From positions 10,842-74,841 of the forward strand of contig DASXYL010000055.1 of assembly GCA_036502575.1 (NCBI GenBank): DNA of 64,000 nt. The letters run 5' to 3'. The notes under the pieces were generated by a model. The model had not been told where the DNA came from and ran no database searches. It worked only from the letters and a program-made list of their open reading frames with translations. Of this stretch, positions 15,982-23,809 are shown in pieces (the stretch's first letter is position 1; every line of letters begins with the position of its first letter). The stretch is from DASXRA01 sp036502575 (GTDB taxonomy: Bacteria > Actinomycetota > Actinomycetes > Mycobacteriales > Jatrophihabitantaceae). Both the position numbers and the translations under genes were made by a program.

Positions 15982-17238
15982 GTGCGTAGAAACCTTCTGC
16001 CTGGCTTCCTCTCCGTCGCGAGTCTGACCTTGGCGGCATGGGCCGTTCCGATGGCTGCTCAGGCGACTCCAGCTTCGAAGGTGGTGACGTGCGGCCAGAC
16101 GCTCACCTCCAGCGCTCGACTCGCGAACAGCCTGGTCGGCTGCTCCGGTAACGGCTTGGTGATCGGCGCGGACAACATCACGGTCGACCTCGCGGGGCAC
16201 TCGATCAGCGGCGTGAACGCGGCCGGAAGCGAGGGCATCGCCGACGACGGTCACGGGGGCGTCCGCATCAAGAACGGGACGATCACGAACTTCTTCCTCA
16301 ACGGAGTGGGTCTGCGCGGCGCGCAACACAGCGCGGTGAGCAACGTGACGATCCGCAAGATCGGTGCCGGGGGCGGCGAGAATGACGTCTCCGCCGGGGT
16401 GCTGGTCAAGAATTCCCCGAACACCACGGTGACCGCCAGCACGGTGACGAATGAGGTGTCGGCGTTCCAGTCCGACGGTGTGGACGTGCTGTCCTCGGCC
16501 GGGACGACGGTCAGCGGTAGCCGCCTGGCCAACAACGCCTGGGACGGCATGGTCGTCCTCGACTCGCCCGGAACCCGCGTCATCGGCAACGCACTCGACG
16601 GGAACCAGAACCAGGGAGTCGAGGTGAACTTCGGCTCCGACGGCACGCTGCTCGCCGGCAACCATGCCCGGAACAACGTGAGCAACGGGCTGGTCGTCGG
16701 AGCGATATCCGGTGCCGGGATCGAGGGCAACACCCTGACCGGCAACGGCGAGAGCGGCCTGTTCATGTTCGACCTGCACAACAGCCGGGTAAGCGCCAAC
16801 CGGGCCGGCGGCAACGCGGTGGGCATCGACCTGGAAGGCGGCCAGAACGGTTCCACCGGCAACCGCATCGCCAGCAACGACACGAGCCACAACGTTCATG
16901 TCGGACTCGTGGTCGCCGGCGGCGCGAACGACAACGTCGTTGTCGGCAACATGTCCAATGCGAACCAGGGCGCTCCCGGTGACGGCGGCGGCATCGTCGT
17001 CATCGCCGCGACGGGCAACACGGTGCGTGGCAACGTGGCGAACCGCAATCTCGATGTGGGCATCGGAGTGTTCGAGGACCAGCCCGGAGACTCGACCGGC
17101 AACGTCCTGACGGCCAACGTGGCCAACTCCAACCGAAACCACGGGATCTCCGCCGCCGACGGCACCATTGACGGCGGCCACAACGTCGCGCACGGCAACA
17201 CTCCGCTGCCGAACTGCCTGGGCGTGTCCTGCACTTAG
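15982..17238 (+). CDS. Secreted right-handed parallel beta-helix protein
   Basis: A 418-aa exported protein. Signal peptide VRRNLLPGFLSVASLTLAAW ending AQATPA. The mature chain is a series of 20-25 residue coils with N-x-[ILV] pattern: ADNITVDLAGHSISGV, HSAVSNVTIRKIGAG, NTTVTASTVTN, GTRVIGNALDGNQNQGVEVN, SRVSANRAGGNAVGIDL, NTVRGNVANRNLDVGIGVFE, the pattern of NosD/PbH1 repeats and pectate-lyase-like helices. C-terminal cysteine pair LPNCLGVSCT. GTG 15982 is preferred over a TTG at 15955 and GTG at 15973 because GGGGGTG is 6 nt upstream. No catalytic site identified; may bind or cut polysaccharide. Confidence 0.75.
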   Translation: MRRNLLPGFLSVASLTLAAWAVPMAAQATPASKVVTCGQTLTSSARLANSLVGCSGNGLVIGADNITVDLAGHSISGVNAAGSEGIADDGHGGVRIKNGTITNFFLNGVGLRGAQHSAVSNVTIRKIGAGGGENDVSAGVLVKNSPNTTVTASTVTNEVSAFQSDGVDVLSSAGTTVSGSRLANNAWDGMVVLDSPGTRVIGNALDGNQNQGVEVNFGSDGTLLAGNHARNNVSNGLVVGAISGAGIEGNTLTGNGESGLFMFDLHNSRVSANRAGGNAVGIDLEGGQNGSTGNRIASNDTSHNVHVGLVVAGGANDNVVVGNMSNANQGAPGDGGGIVVIAATGNTVRGNVANRNLDVGIGVFEDQPGDSTGNVLTANVANSNRNHGISAADGTIDGGHNVAHGNTPLPNCLGVSCT

Positions 17239-17263
17239 CCTGAACACAGGGACACTTGACAGG

Positions 17264-17279
17264 TCGAACGTTTGTTCGA
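17264..17279. promoter_or_regulatory. LexA (SOS) box
   Basis: TCGAACGTTTGTTCGA is a perfect match to the actinobacterial SOS box GAAC-N4-GTTC with its flanking TC/GA. A TTGACA -35 (17256-17261) precedes it and AACAAT (17279-17284) lies 6 nt before ATG 17291, so LexA would sit between -35 and -10 of dnaE2. Confidence 0.9.
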
Positions 17280-17290
17280 ACAATGGAGGG

Positions 17291-20200
17291 ATGGGTTGGA
17301 ACAACGAACCGATCCCCTGGCGGGAGCTCGAACGGCGCCTCTCCGGTCGCCCGGGCGCGCCGGGGCCTGAGGTCGGTGAGTATCCAGCATCGCACAAACG
17401 TCCGAAACTCGAGCCTACGCCGGTAAAGCCGATCGAGGGCCCGATCGTTCCGTACGCGGAACTGCACGCCCACTCGTCGTTCAGTTTCCTGGACGGCGCG
17501 AGCGAGCCGAAGTACATGGTCGCGGAGGCCAAGCGACTCGGCCTGGACGCGCTGACGCTCATCGACCACGACGGCATGTACGGCGTGGTGCGCTTCGCCG
17601 AGGCGGCCGAGGCCTACGGGGTGCCGACGGTGTTCGGGGCGGAGCTGTCACTCGACGGGCCGATCCCCTCGACGCAGGCCGAACGGATGGTCGCCGCCCG
17701 GGTGGGCCAGCCCGATCCGCCCGGCCGGCACCTGCTCGTGCTGGCCCGGGGCGCCGACGGCTACGCCAAGCTCAGTACCGCCATCAGCGCCGCCCACCGG
17801 CGCGGCGGCAGCAAGGGCCGTCCCGTCTATGACGCTGATGAATTGGCCGAGCTGTCCGATGGCTCGTGGCTGGTGCTCACCGGCTGCCGCAAGGGACCGG
17901 TGCGCGCCGCCCTGGAGGCGGGCAAGTACGGCACGTTCGCACTCGACCCGGCCCGGCTCGCCCTGGCCGAGCTCATCGACCGGTTCGGACGCGACAACGT
18001 GGCCGTCGAGCTGACCTACGCCCGCGAACCGCTCGCTTTCGAACGCTACGAGGCACTCGCACAGCTCGCCACCGAGGCCGGGTTACCCATCGTCGCGACC
18101 ACGGGTGCGCACTACGACGCACCACCGCGCCGCGAGCTGGCTACCACCGTCGCCGCGGTCCGGGCCCGCAGCAGCCTCGATGAGATGGACGGTTGGCTAC
18201 CGGCCTGGGCCGACCAGCACCTGCGATCGGGAACCGAGATGGCTCAACGGTTCCGCCGCTGGCCCAGCGCCGTCGAGAACGCCGCGCTGCTCGGCCAGGA
18301 CCTGCAGTTCGAGCTCAAGCTCATCGCCCCTCAGCTGCCACCGTTCCCGCTCGAGCCCGGGTATCCCACCGAGATGAGCTACCTGCGCAAGCTCGCCCAC
18401 GACGGCGCGGCCAAACGCTTCCGCGGAAAGAAGCACGAGCAGGAGGCGTATCAGAAGATCGACGACGAGCTGAAGATCATCGAGAAGCTCAACTTTCCCG
18501 GCTACTTCCTGGTCGTGCACGAGATCGCCAAGTACTGCCACGACAAGGGCATCCTGTGCCAGGGCCGGGGCTCGGCGGCGAACTCCGCGGTCTGCTACGC
18601 GCTGGAGGTCACCGCGGTCGACGCGGTCGCGAGCAAGCTGATGTTCGAACGCTTCCTCGCACCGGAGCGCAGCAACGAGCCCCCCGACATCGACATCGAC
18701 ATCGAGTCCGATCGACGCGAGGAGGTCATCCAGCACGTCTACCGCAAGTACGGACGCGACAACGCCGCGCAGGTGGCGAACGTGATCACCTACCGGCCCA
18801 AGTCGGCGATCCGCGACGTCGCCAAAGCTCTCGGTTACTCCGCCGGCCAACAGGACGCCTGGAGCAAGGAGTTCGAGCAGGGCTACTACTGGTCCGAGGT
18901 CGGCGACGACGTCCAGATCGATATTCCGCCCAAGGTTGTCGAGCTGGCCCGGAAGCTGGAGGGCAAGCCTCGGCACCTGGGCATTCACTCCGGCGGCATG
19001 GTGATCTGCGACCGCCCGATCGTCGAGGTCTGTCCGGTCGAGTGGGGCCGACTACACGCTCGCACCGCAAGCGGTGCTCGAAAGCCCCTTCGCACCGTCC
19101 TGCAGTGGGACAAGGACGACTGCGCCCGCATGGGATTGGTGAAGTTCGACCTGCTCGGCCTCGGCATGCTCTCGGCGCTGCACTACTGCTTCGAGCTGAT
19201 CGAGAGCTGGCACGGCAAGAAGTACGACCTCGACTCGATCCCCAAGGACGAGAAGTGCGTGTACGAGATGCTGCACAAGGCCGACGCGATCGGGGTTTTC
19301 CAGGTCGAGTCACGGGCCCAGCTGGCGACCCTGCCGCGGTTGAAGCCCGGGAACCTGTACGAGTTGGCGATCGAGGTGGCGCTGATCCGGCCCGGTCCGA
19401 TCCAGGGCGATTCGGTGCACCCGTACATCCGCCGCAAGCAGGGGGTCGACGAGGTCATCTACGCGCACTCGATGCTCGAAGGTCCGCTGAAGCGCACCCT
19501 GGGCATCCCGCTGTTCCAGGAACAGCTGATGGAGATCGCCATCAAGGTGGCGAACTTCTCCGCCGACGAGGCCGATCAATTGCGCCGGGCGATGGGGTCA
19601 AAGCGCGGGGTCGAGGAGATCTCGACGCTGCGCGAACGGCTCTACGCCGGAATGGCCGCGAACGGCATCACCGGAAAACTGGCCGACGAGATCTACGACA
19701 AGATCCAGGCGTTCTCGTCGTTCGGCTTCGCCGAGAGCCATGCCATCAGCTTCGCGCTGCTCGTCTACGCGTCAGCCTGGTTGAAACGCCACTATCCGGC
19801 GGCGTTCTGCGCCGCGTTGCTCAACGCGCAGCCGATGGGGTTCTACTCGCCGCAGTCGCTGGTGCACGACGCCAAGCGCCACAGCATCAACACCCGTCGT
19901 CCGGACCTCAACATCTCAGCGGCCAAGGCGTCCCTGGAGGAGGACGGCGCCCCGCGGCAGTGCGAGCGTTGCCCGGATCACTCCCTGCCCCAGCCGGCGG
20001 TCCGGCAGGGCCTGGCCGGGGTGCGCACGATCGGTAACGATCTCGCCGAGGCCATCGTGGCCGAACGTGAGAAGAACGGCGCCTTCATCTCGATGGCCGA
20101 CCTGTCCCGACGCGTCGGGCTGTCGGCCGATCAGGTCGAGGCGCTGGCCACCGCCGGGGCGTTCGACAGTTTCGGGGGCACGCGACGCGAGGCGTTGTGG

Positions 20201-20698
20201 GGCGCGGGCGCGGCCGCCGCCGCCCGGCCGGGGCAGCTGGAGCTGACCACGTTCGACGAGTCGGCCACTCCCGAGCTGCCGATCATGACCGAGCCCGAGG
20301 AACTGCTCGCCGACATGTGGGCCACCAGCGTCACCCCGTATCAGTACCCCACCGCATTGATCCGCGATCGCCTGGACGGGCTGGGCATCGTCCCGGCGGC
20401 CGGGTTGGGCGATCTCGAAGACCACAGCTGGGTCACCGTCGGCGGAGTCGTCACGCACCGGCAGCGGCCCTCGACCGCGCACGGCGTCACGTTCATCAAT
20501 CTCGAGGACGAGACGGGGATGGTGAACATCGTCTGCCACGCCACGACCTGGGACCGGCACCGCCGGGTCGCGCGGCAAGCGGGCGGCCTGGTCATCCGGG
20601 GACGCATCGAGCGCACCGACGGCGTGATCAACGTGGTGGCCCACCACATCGCGCAGCTGCCGCTGGGTATGCACACCAAATCGAGGGACTTCCGGTGA
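17291..20698 (+). CDS. dnaE2: Error-prone DNA polymerase III alpha subunit DnaE2 (ImuC)
   Basis: A 1135-aa C-family polymerase. Seen: N-terminal PHP domain (YAELHAHSSFSFLDGASEPK, DALTLIDHDGMYG), palm with catalytic aspartates PDIDIDIESDRREEV near residue 465, fingers region FGFAESHAISFALLVYASAW, an HhH region near residue 940, and a C-terminal OB fold (GVTFINLEDETGMVNIVC). The length and E[IV]ESDRREEV pattern fit DnaE2, the SOS mutagenesis polymerase acting with ImuA'/ImuB, rather than replicative DnaE1. Those partners are not in the window. ATG 17291 fits a leaderless transcript under the SOS box. The stop overlaps a 12-codon ORF (GTGA). Confidence 0.93.
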   Translation: MGWNNEPIPWRELERRLSGRPGAPGPEVGEYPASHKRPKLEPTPVKPIEGPIVPYAELHAHSSFSFLDGASEPKYMVAEAKRLGLDALTLIDHDGMYGVVRFAEAAEAYGVPTVFGAELSLDGPIPSTQAERMVAARVGQPDPPGRHLLVLARGADGYAKLSTAISAAHRRGGSKGRPVYDADELAELSDGSWLVLTGCRKGPVRAALEAGKYGTFALDPARLALAELIDRFGRDNVAVELTYAREPLAFERYEALAQLATEAGLPIVATTGAHYDAPPRRELATTVAAVRARSSLDEMDGWLPAWADQHLRSGTEMAQRFRRWPSAVENAALLGQDLQFELKLIAPQLPPFPLEPGYPTEMSYLRKLAHDGAAKRFRGKKHEQEAYQKIDDELKIIEKLNFPGYFLVVHEIAKYCHDKGILCQGRGSAANSAVCYALEVTAVDAVASKLMFERFLAPERSNEPPDIDIDIESDRREEVIQHVYRKYGRDNAAQVANVITYRPKSAIRDVAKALGYSAGQQDAWSKEFEQGYYWSEVGDDVQIDIPPKVVELARKLEGKPRHLGIHSGGMVICDRPIVEVCPVEWGRLHARTASGARKPLRTVLQWDKDDCARMGLVKFDLLGLGMLSALHYCFELIESWHGKKYDLDSIPKDEKCVYEMLHKADAIGVFQVESRAQLATLPRLKPGNLYELAIEVALIRPGPIQGDSVHPYIRRKQGVDEVIYAHSMLEGPLKRTLGIPLFQEQLMEIAIKVANFSADEADQLRRAMGSKRGVEEISTLRERLYAGMAANGITGKLADEIYDKIQAFSSFGFAESHAISFALLVYASAWLKRHYPAAFCAALLNAQPMGFYSPQSLVHDAKRHSINTRRPDLNISAAKASLEEDGAPRQCERCPDHSLPQPAVRQGLAGVRTIGNDLAEAIVAEREKNGAFISMADLSRRVGLSADQVEALATAGAFDSFGGTRREALWGAGAAAAARPGQLELTTFDESATPELPIMTEPEELLADMWATSVTPYQYPTALIRDRLDGLGIVPAAGLGDLEDHSWVTVGGVVTHRQRPSTAHGVTFINLEDETGMVNIVCHATTWDRHRRVARQAGGLVIRGRIERTDGVINVVAHHIAQLPLGMHTKSRDFR

Positions 20699-20733
20699 GC
20701 TTGCGAACCGGAACAAACAGGTGCAGCCGGTGA
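20695..20733 (+). CDS. Mini-ORF 1 of a coupled pair (12 codons)
   Basis: GTG at 20695 overlaps the dnaE2 stop (GTGA) and reads VSLRTGTNRCSR before a TGA at 20731. That TGA overlaps the GTG of the next mini-ORF. No similarity recognised. Whether the peptide is made is inference; the phase chain dnaE2, mini-ORF 1, mini-ORF 2, radical SAM gene is visible directly. Confidence 0.35.
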   Translation: MSLRTGTNRCSR

Positions 20734-20764
20734 GCTTGCGAATCGGAACAGACAAGGACAGCCA
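20695..20764 (+). repeat. 35-bp tandem duplication carrying the mini-ORFs
   Basis: Two adjacent copies, 20695-20729 and 20730-20764, each open with GTGAGCTTGCGAA and continue CGGAACA..ACA. The unit is 35 nt, one less than a multiple of three, so each copy's reading frame ends at the start of the next by a 4-nt overlap. Confidence 0.7.
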
Positions 20765-20768
20765 ATGA
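20730..20768 (+). CDS. Mini-ORF 2 of a coupled pair (12 codons)
   Basis: GTG at 20730, reading VSLRIGTDKDSQ, stop TGA 20766-20768 overlapping the radical SAM ATG at 20765 (ATGA). Nearly the same peptide as mini-ORF 1, differing at five of the twelve positions. May serve translational coupling rather than encode a functional peptide. Confidence 0.35.
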   Translation: MSLRIGTDKDSQ

Positions 20769-22189
20769 GCGAATTCCGGTGGCGACTGGCCGACGAGGAA
20801 CGCGACGGGCAGCCGGCGCTGTTCGGGGTCGACGGGCTGACCGGTCCGCAGCGCGGCACGGGACGCCTGTCCGGGCTGGAGTTCCTGCACGTCGCGGCCA
20901 AGCGCATCCTCAACGAGGTGCCGGCGCAATCCCGGATGCCGTTCCGCTGGACGATCAACGTGTACCGCGGCTGCAGCCACGCGTGCGCCTACTGCCTGGC
21001 CGGCGACACGCGCGTCCTGCTCGCCAACGGGCGCAATAAGCAGATCGCGAAACTGCGCGTGGGCGATCGGGTGTACGGCACGGTGAAGGAGGGCCGCACC
21101 CGCAAGTACGTTCCGACCGCGGTGCTCGCCCACTGGCAGACCACCAAGCCGGCGTTCCGGGTCGACCTCTCCGGCGGCACGAACATCGTCGCGAGCAGCG
21201 ACCACCGGTTCCTGACGGCTCGGGGTTGGCGGCAGGTCGACGTGCTGGCCCCCGGCGATCGGCTTACCGGCATGGGCGGATTCGACGATCCCGAGACCGA
21301 CTCGCCCCTACGCGTCGACGCCGTCCATTCGCTCGACGTCCTGCTCCCGATGTACGACATCACCACCGGCACCGGCGACTTCATCGCCAACGGCGTGGTC
21401 AGCCACAACTGCTTCGCCCGTCCCACCCACGAATATCTCGGGCTCGACACCGGCGACGACTTCGAGCGCAAGATCGTGGTCAAGATCAACGCCGTGGAGC
21501 GGGTGCGGGCCGAACTCGCCGATCCGAACTGGACGCGCGAGGGCGTGGCGATGGGCACCAACACCGATCCCTATCAACGCTGCGAGGGCAAGTACAAGCT
21601 CACTCGCGGCGTGGTCGAGGCGCTGACCGAACACGGCAACCCGTTCTCGATCCTGACCAAGTCAGCGCTCGTGCTGCGCGACCTCGACCTGATCAGCGCG
21701 GCGGCCAGACGCACCGAGGTCACGGTCAACTTCTCGATCGGCACCCTCGACGAACGGGTCTGGCGAGCCACCGAACCGGGCACGCCGCATCCACGTCGAC
21801 GGATCGAGGCGATGCGCCAGCTGGCCGCCGCCGGCGTCAGCACCGGAGCGCTCGTCGCGCCGGTGCTGCCGGGGCTCTCCGACTCCCCCGAGCAGCTCGC
21901 CGAGGTGGCCGAGGCCATCCGCGCGACGGGTGGACGGGTCATGGGCACCGTCCCGCTGCACCTGCGTCCGGGCGTGCGCGAGCACTTCCTGGGCTGGCTC
22001 GCCCGCTTCGATCCGGACCTGCACGCCGACTACCTGCGCCGCTACGCCAAGAGCAGCTATGCCCCGGCGCAGTACGCCGAGCGCATCCGCGGCCTAGTTC
22101 AGGTCGCCGCCGAGAAGGGGGCCGCGGGACGGGCGCCGGCGAGCGGTTCGCCCGAGCTGCTCTTCCGATCCGACCGTCCGAGGCGCTAG
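20765..22189 (+). CDS. Rv2578c-family radical SAM protein containing a mini-intein
   Basis: A 474-aa precursor. The host protein has the radical SAM cluster motif GCSHACAYC; Cys70-x3-Cys74-x2 is followed not by the host sequence but by a 139-aa intein (residues 77-215), after which CFARPTHEYLGLDTGDD resumes. Splicing would give a 335-aa protein, close to Rv2578c of M. tuberculosis. Other host motifs: GTNTDPYQRCEGKYKLTRGV, FSILTKSALVLRDLDL, and HLRPGVREHFLGWLARF. Reaction unknown; related to SplB-like photolyase-type radical SAM proteins by the CxxxCxxCFAR pattern. ATG overlaps mini-ORF 2. Confidence 0.9.
   Translation: MSEFRWRLADEERDGQPALFGVDGLTGPQRGTGRLSGLEFLHVAAKRILNEVPAQSRMPFRWTINVYRGCSHACAYCLAGDTRVLLANGRNKQIAKLRVGDRVYGTVKEGRTRKYVPTAVLAHWQTTKPAFRVDLSGGTNIVASSDHRFLTARGWRQVDVLAPGDRLTGMGGFDDPETDSPLRVDAVHSLDVLLPMYDITTGTGDFIANGVVSHNCFARPTHEYLGLDTGDDFERKIVVKINAVERVRAELADPNWTREGVAMGTNTDPYQRCEGKYKLTRGVVEALTEHGNPFSILTKSALVLRDLDLISAAARRTEVTVNFSIGTLDERVWRATEPGTPHPRRRIEAMRQLAAAGVSTGALVAPVLPGLSDSPEQLAEVAEAIRATGGRVMGTVPLHLRPGVREHFLGWLARFDPDLHADYLRRYAKSSYAPAQYAERIRGLVQVAAEKGAAGRAPASGSPELLFRSDRPRR
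20993..21409 (+). other. Mini-intein coding segment (139 aa)
   Basis: Starts with Cys77 in block A CLAGDTRVLLANG; block B is GTNIVASSDHRFLTARGWRQ with the conserved His; block F is MYDITTGTGDFIANGVVSHN, ending His-Asn before Cys216, the +1 nucleophile. No LAGLIDADG or HNH endonuclease stretch lies between blocks, so this is a non-homing mini-intein. All canonical splicing residues (Cys1, block B His, His-Asn, Cys+1) are present, so it should be active. Confidence 0.92.
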
Positions 22190-22237
22190 CGTGACCGAGA
22201 GACGCTGGCACGGGGCAAACCGGATCGAGGTGTTCAC

Positions 22238-22678
22238 GTGAAGATCTCGGATATTCTTCGCTATAAGGGCACGGCCGTGGTAACGATCGCCCCGACCGAA
22301 TCCGTACGAGATCTGCTCGCGCGCCTGGCCGAGCACAACGTCGGCGCGCTGGTCGTCGCCGACGGCGAGCAGGACCCGCAAGTCATCGGCATCATCTCCG
22401 AGCGCGACATCGCCCGACACCTCAACGACCGCGGGGCGGAGATCCTCGACCTGCCGGTGTCGGAGCTGATGACGGCGTCCGTGGTCAGCTGCAGTCCCAA
22501 CGACGACGTCGACAGCATCGCCGGCGGCATGACCGAGCTGCGGATCCGGCACATGCCGGTGCTCAGCGACGGCAAGCTGGCCGGAATCGTGACCATCGGT
22601 GACGTGGTGGCCGGGCGCATCCGGCAACTCGAGCAGGATCGGGGCCAGCTCGAGCAGTACATAACCCAGGGCAGATAG
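22238..22678 (+). CDS. CBS-domain pair protein
   Basis: A 146-aa protein made of two CBS motifs: VVTIAPTESVRDLLARLAEH / VIGIISERDIARHL and VSCSPNDDVDSIAGGMTELR / KLAGIVTIGDVVAGRI. A free-standing CBS pair forms a Bateman module that binds adenine nucleotides and tunes partner proteins. The end KQLEQDRGQLEQYITQG-type helix matches actinobacterial Hrp1-like proteins. GTG 22238 follows GGATCGAGGTG. Partner unknown. Confidence 0.85.
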   Translation: MKISDILRYKGTAVVTIAPTESVRDLLARLAEHNVGALVVADGEQDPQVIGIISERDIARHLNDRGAEILDLPVSELMTASVVSCSPNDDVDSIAGGMTELRIRHMPVLSDGKLAGIVTIGDVVAGRIRQLEQDRGQLEQYITQGR

Positions 22679-22707
22679 CTCCCCAAGACGTGCATCAGGG
22701 CGGACGA

Positions 22708-23649
22708 TCAGCTCGCCTCGCCGGCCGGCGACGGCACAGGTACCGGCAGCTTGGTCAGCTCGGTTAGTAGTGCGTCGATGGCTGGACGGCGGGGGCCCGG
22801 GCCGGCAGCGCGGGTGGCGGCGAAGATGGTGCGCTTGAGACCGGGTCGGTCGAGCGGCGTGACCGCCACCTCATCTGGGACGTGCCGCAGCCCCAGCCCG
22901 GCGATCAGCGCCACGCCCAGTTCGGCCGCCACGAGGTCGAGCAGCAGCGCGAATTCGAGCGCCCGGTGCCGGATGTCCGGCTCGAAGCCGGCGTCGCGAC
23001 GGGCCTGCCGGGTGGGCCGCCCGCACGGGGTGCCGGCGTGGCTGGCCACCCACGACCGCTCGGCCAGGTCGGCCAACCGCCCCGTGCCGCAGTCCCAGGC
23101 GCGCGGCGTCACGACGTAGAGCGGGTCGGCGCCGAGACGGTGTCGCTCGATGCCGTCCGGCGGCTGCCACGGCACGTGGTCGTACTCCTGGACGATCAGC
23201 ACGTCCAGAGCGGTGGAGCGCAGGTCGACCAGGCCCAGGTCGTCCTCGACCTCGGCCACCCGCACGTCCAGGTCGGGGTGCCGCTGCCGGGCCCGCGCCG
23301 CTGCGGGCGCCACCAGCGCCCCGGCCGCCGACGGGAACGACCCGACCCGGACGGTCCCGACGACCAGCTCGCGGGCGGCGGCGAGGCCGGCCGAGGCCCC
23401 CTCGAGGGCTCGCATCACGTCCTCGGCGTGCCGGGCCAGCGCCGTCCCGGCCTGGGTGAGCACCACCCCGCGTCCGGATCGCTCAAGCAGGTCGCAGCCG
23501 GCCTCGCGTTCGAGCTGGGCCAGCTGCTGCGACACCGCGGACGGAGTGACGTGCAGGACGGCCGCCGCCGCGTTGACGCTGCCGCGCAGGTTCACCTCGT
23601 GCAGGACGCGCAGCCGCCGGGCATCCGAGACCTCGAACGGGCCGAACAC
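22708..23649 (-). CDS. LysR-family transcriptional regulator
   Basis: A 313-aa LTTR. N-terminal wHTH: ARRLRVLHEVNLRGSVNAAA, HVTPSAVSQQLAQLEREAGC, then a periplasmic-binding-like effector domain (VGTVRVGSFPSAAGALVAPA, EFALLLDLVAAELGVALIAG). GTG 23649 is the only usable start: a TGA lies 13 codons upstream in frame and the space between is a 9-bp tandem repeat. It is divergent from the two-domain VOC gene. Targets unknown. Confidence 0.85.
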   Translation of the reverse strand: MFGPFEVSDARRLRVLHEVNLRGSVNAAAAVLHVTPSAVSQQLAQLEREAGCDLLERSGRGVVLTQAGTALARHAEDVMRALEGASAGLAAARELVVGTVRVGSFPSAAGALVAPAAARARQRHPDLDVRVAEVEDDLGLVDLRSTALDVLIVQEYDHVPWQPPDGIERHRLGADPLYVVTPRAWDCGTGRLADLAERSWVASHAGTPCGRPTRQARRDAGFEPDIRHRALEFALLLDLVAAELGVALIAGLGLRHVPDEVAVTPLDRPGLKRTIFAATRAAGPGPRRPAIDALLTELTKLPVPVPSPAGEAS

Positions 23650-23693
23650 GTCGATCTCGTCGAATCCGTCGAATCCGTCGAATCAGTCGAAGA
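23649..23693. repeat. 9-bp tandem repeat touching the LysR start codon
   Basis: CGTCGAATC is repeated perfectly three times at 23658-23684, with degenerate copies on both sides (23649-23657 and 23685-23693), directly upstream of and overlapping the lysR start. Confidence 0.75.
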
Positions 23694-23809
23694 CAGGTAT
23701 CTCGATCCGCACGACGTCACGCTCTCACGCCGGACCCCGGCGGCACCTTCCGATACACAGCCGGCGGTGACAGGGTCGACGGATCACCCCGCCGCCGAAG
23801 GAGCCGGCC

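Noticed and set aside
15964..17577. 537-codon open frame on the minus strand opposite the beta-helix gene and the dnaE2 start
   Set aside because: Val/Asp/Arg-rich low-complexity translation with no domain; it lies opposite genes with clear motifs. Long antisense frames are expected in GC-rich DNA.
18193..20037. 614-codon alternative plus-strand frame inside dnaE2
   Set aside because: Arg-rich shadow of dnaE2 in another phase; no family pattern.
23651..23690. The GTCGAATCC repeats as possible tRNA T-loops
   Set aside because: They form a simple 9-bp tandem repeat with no acceptor or anticodon stems.
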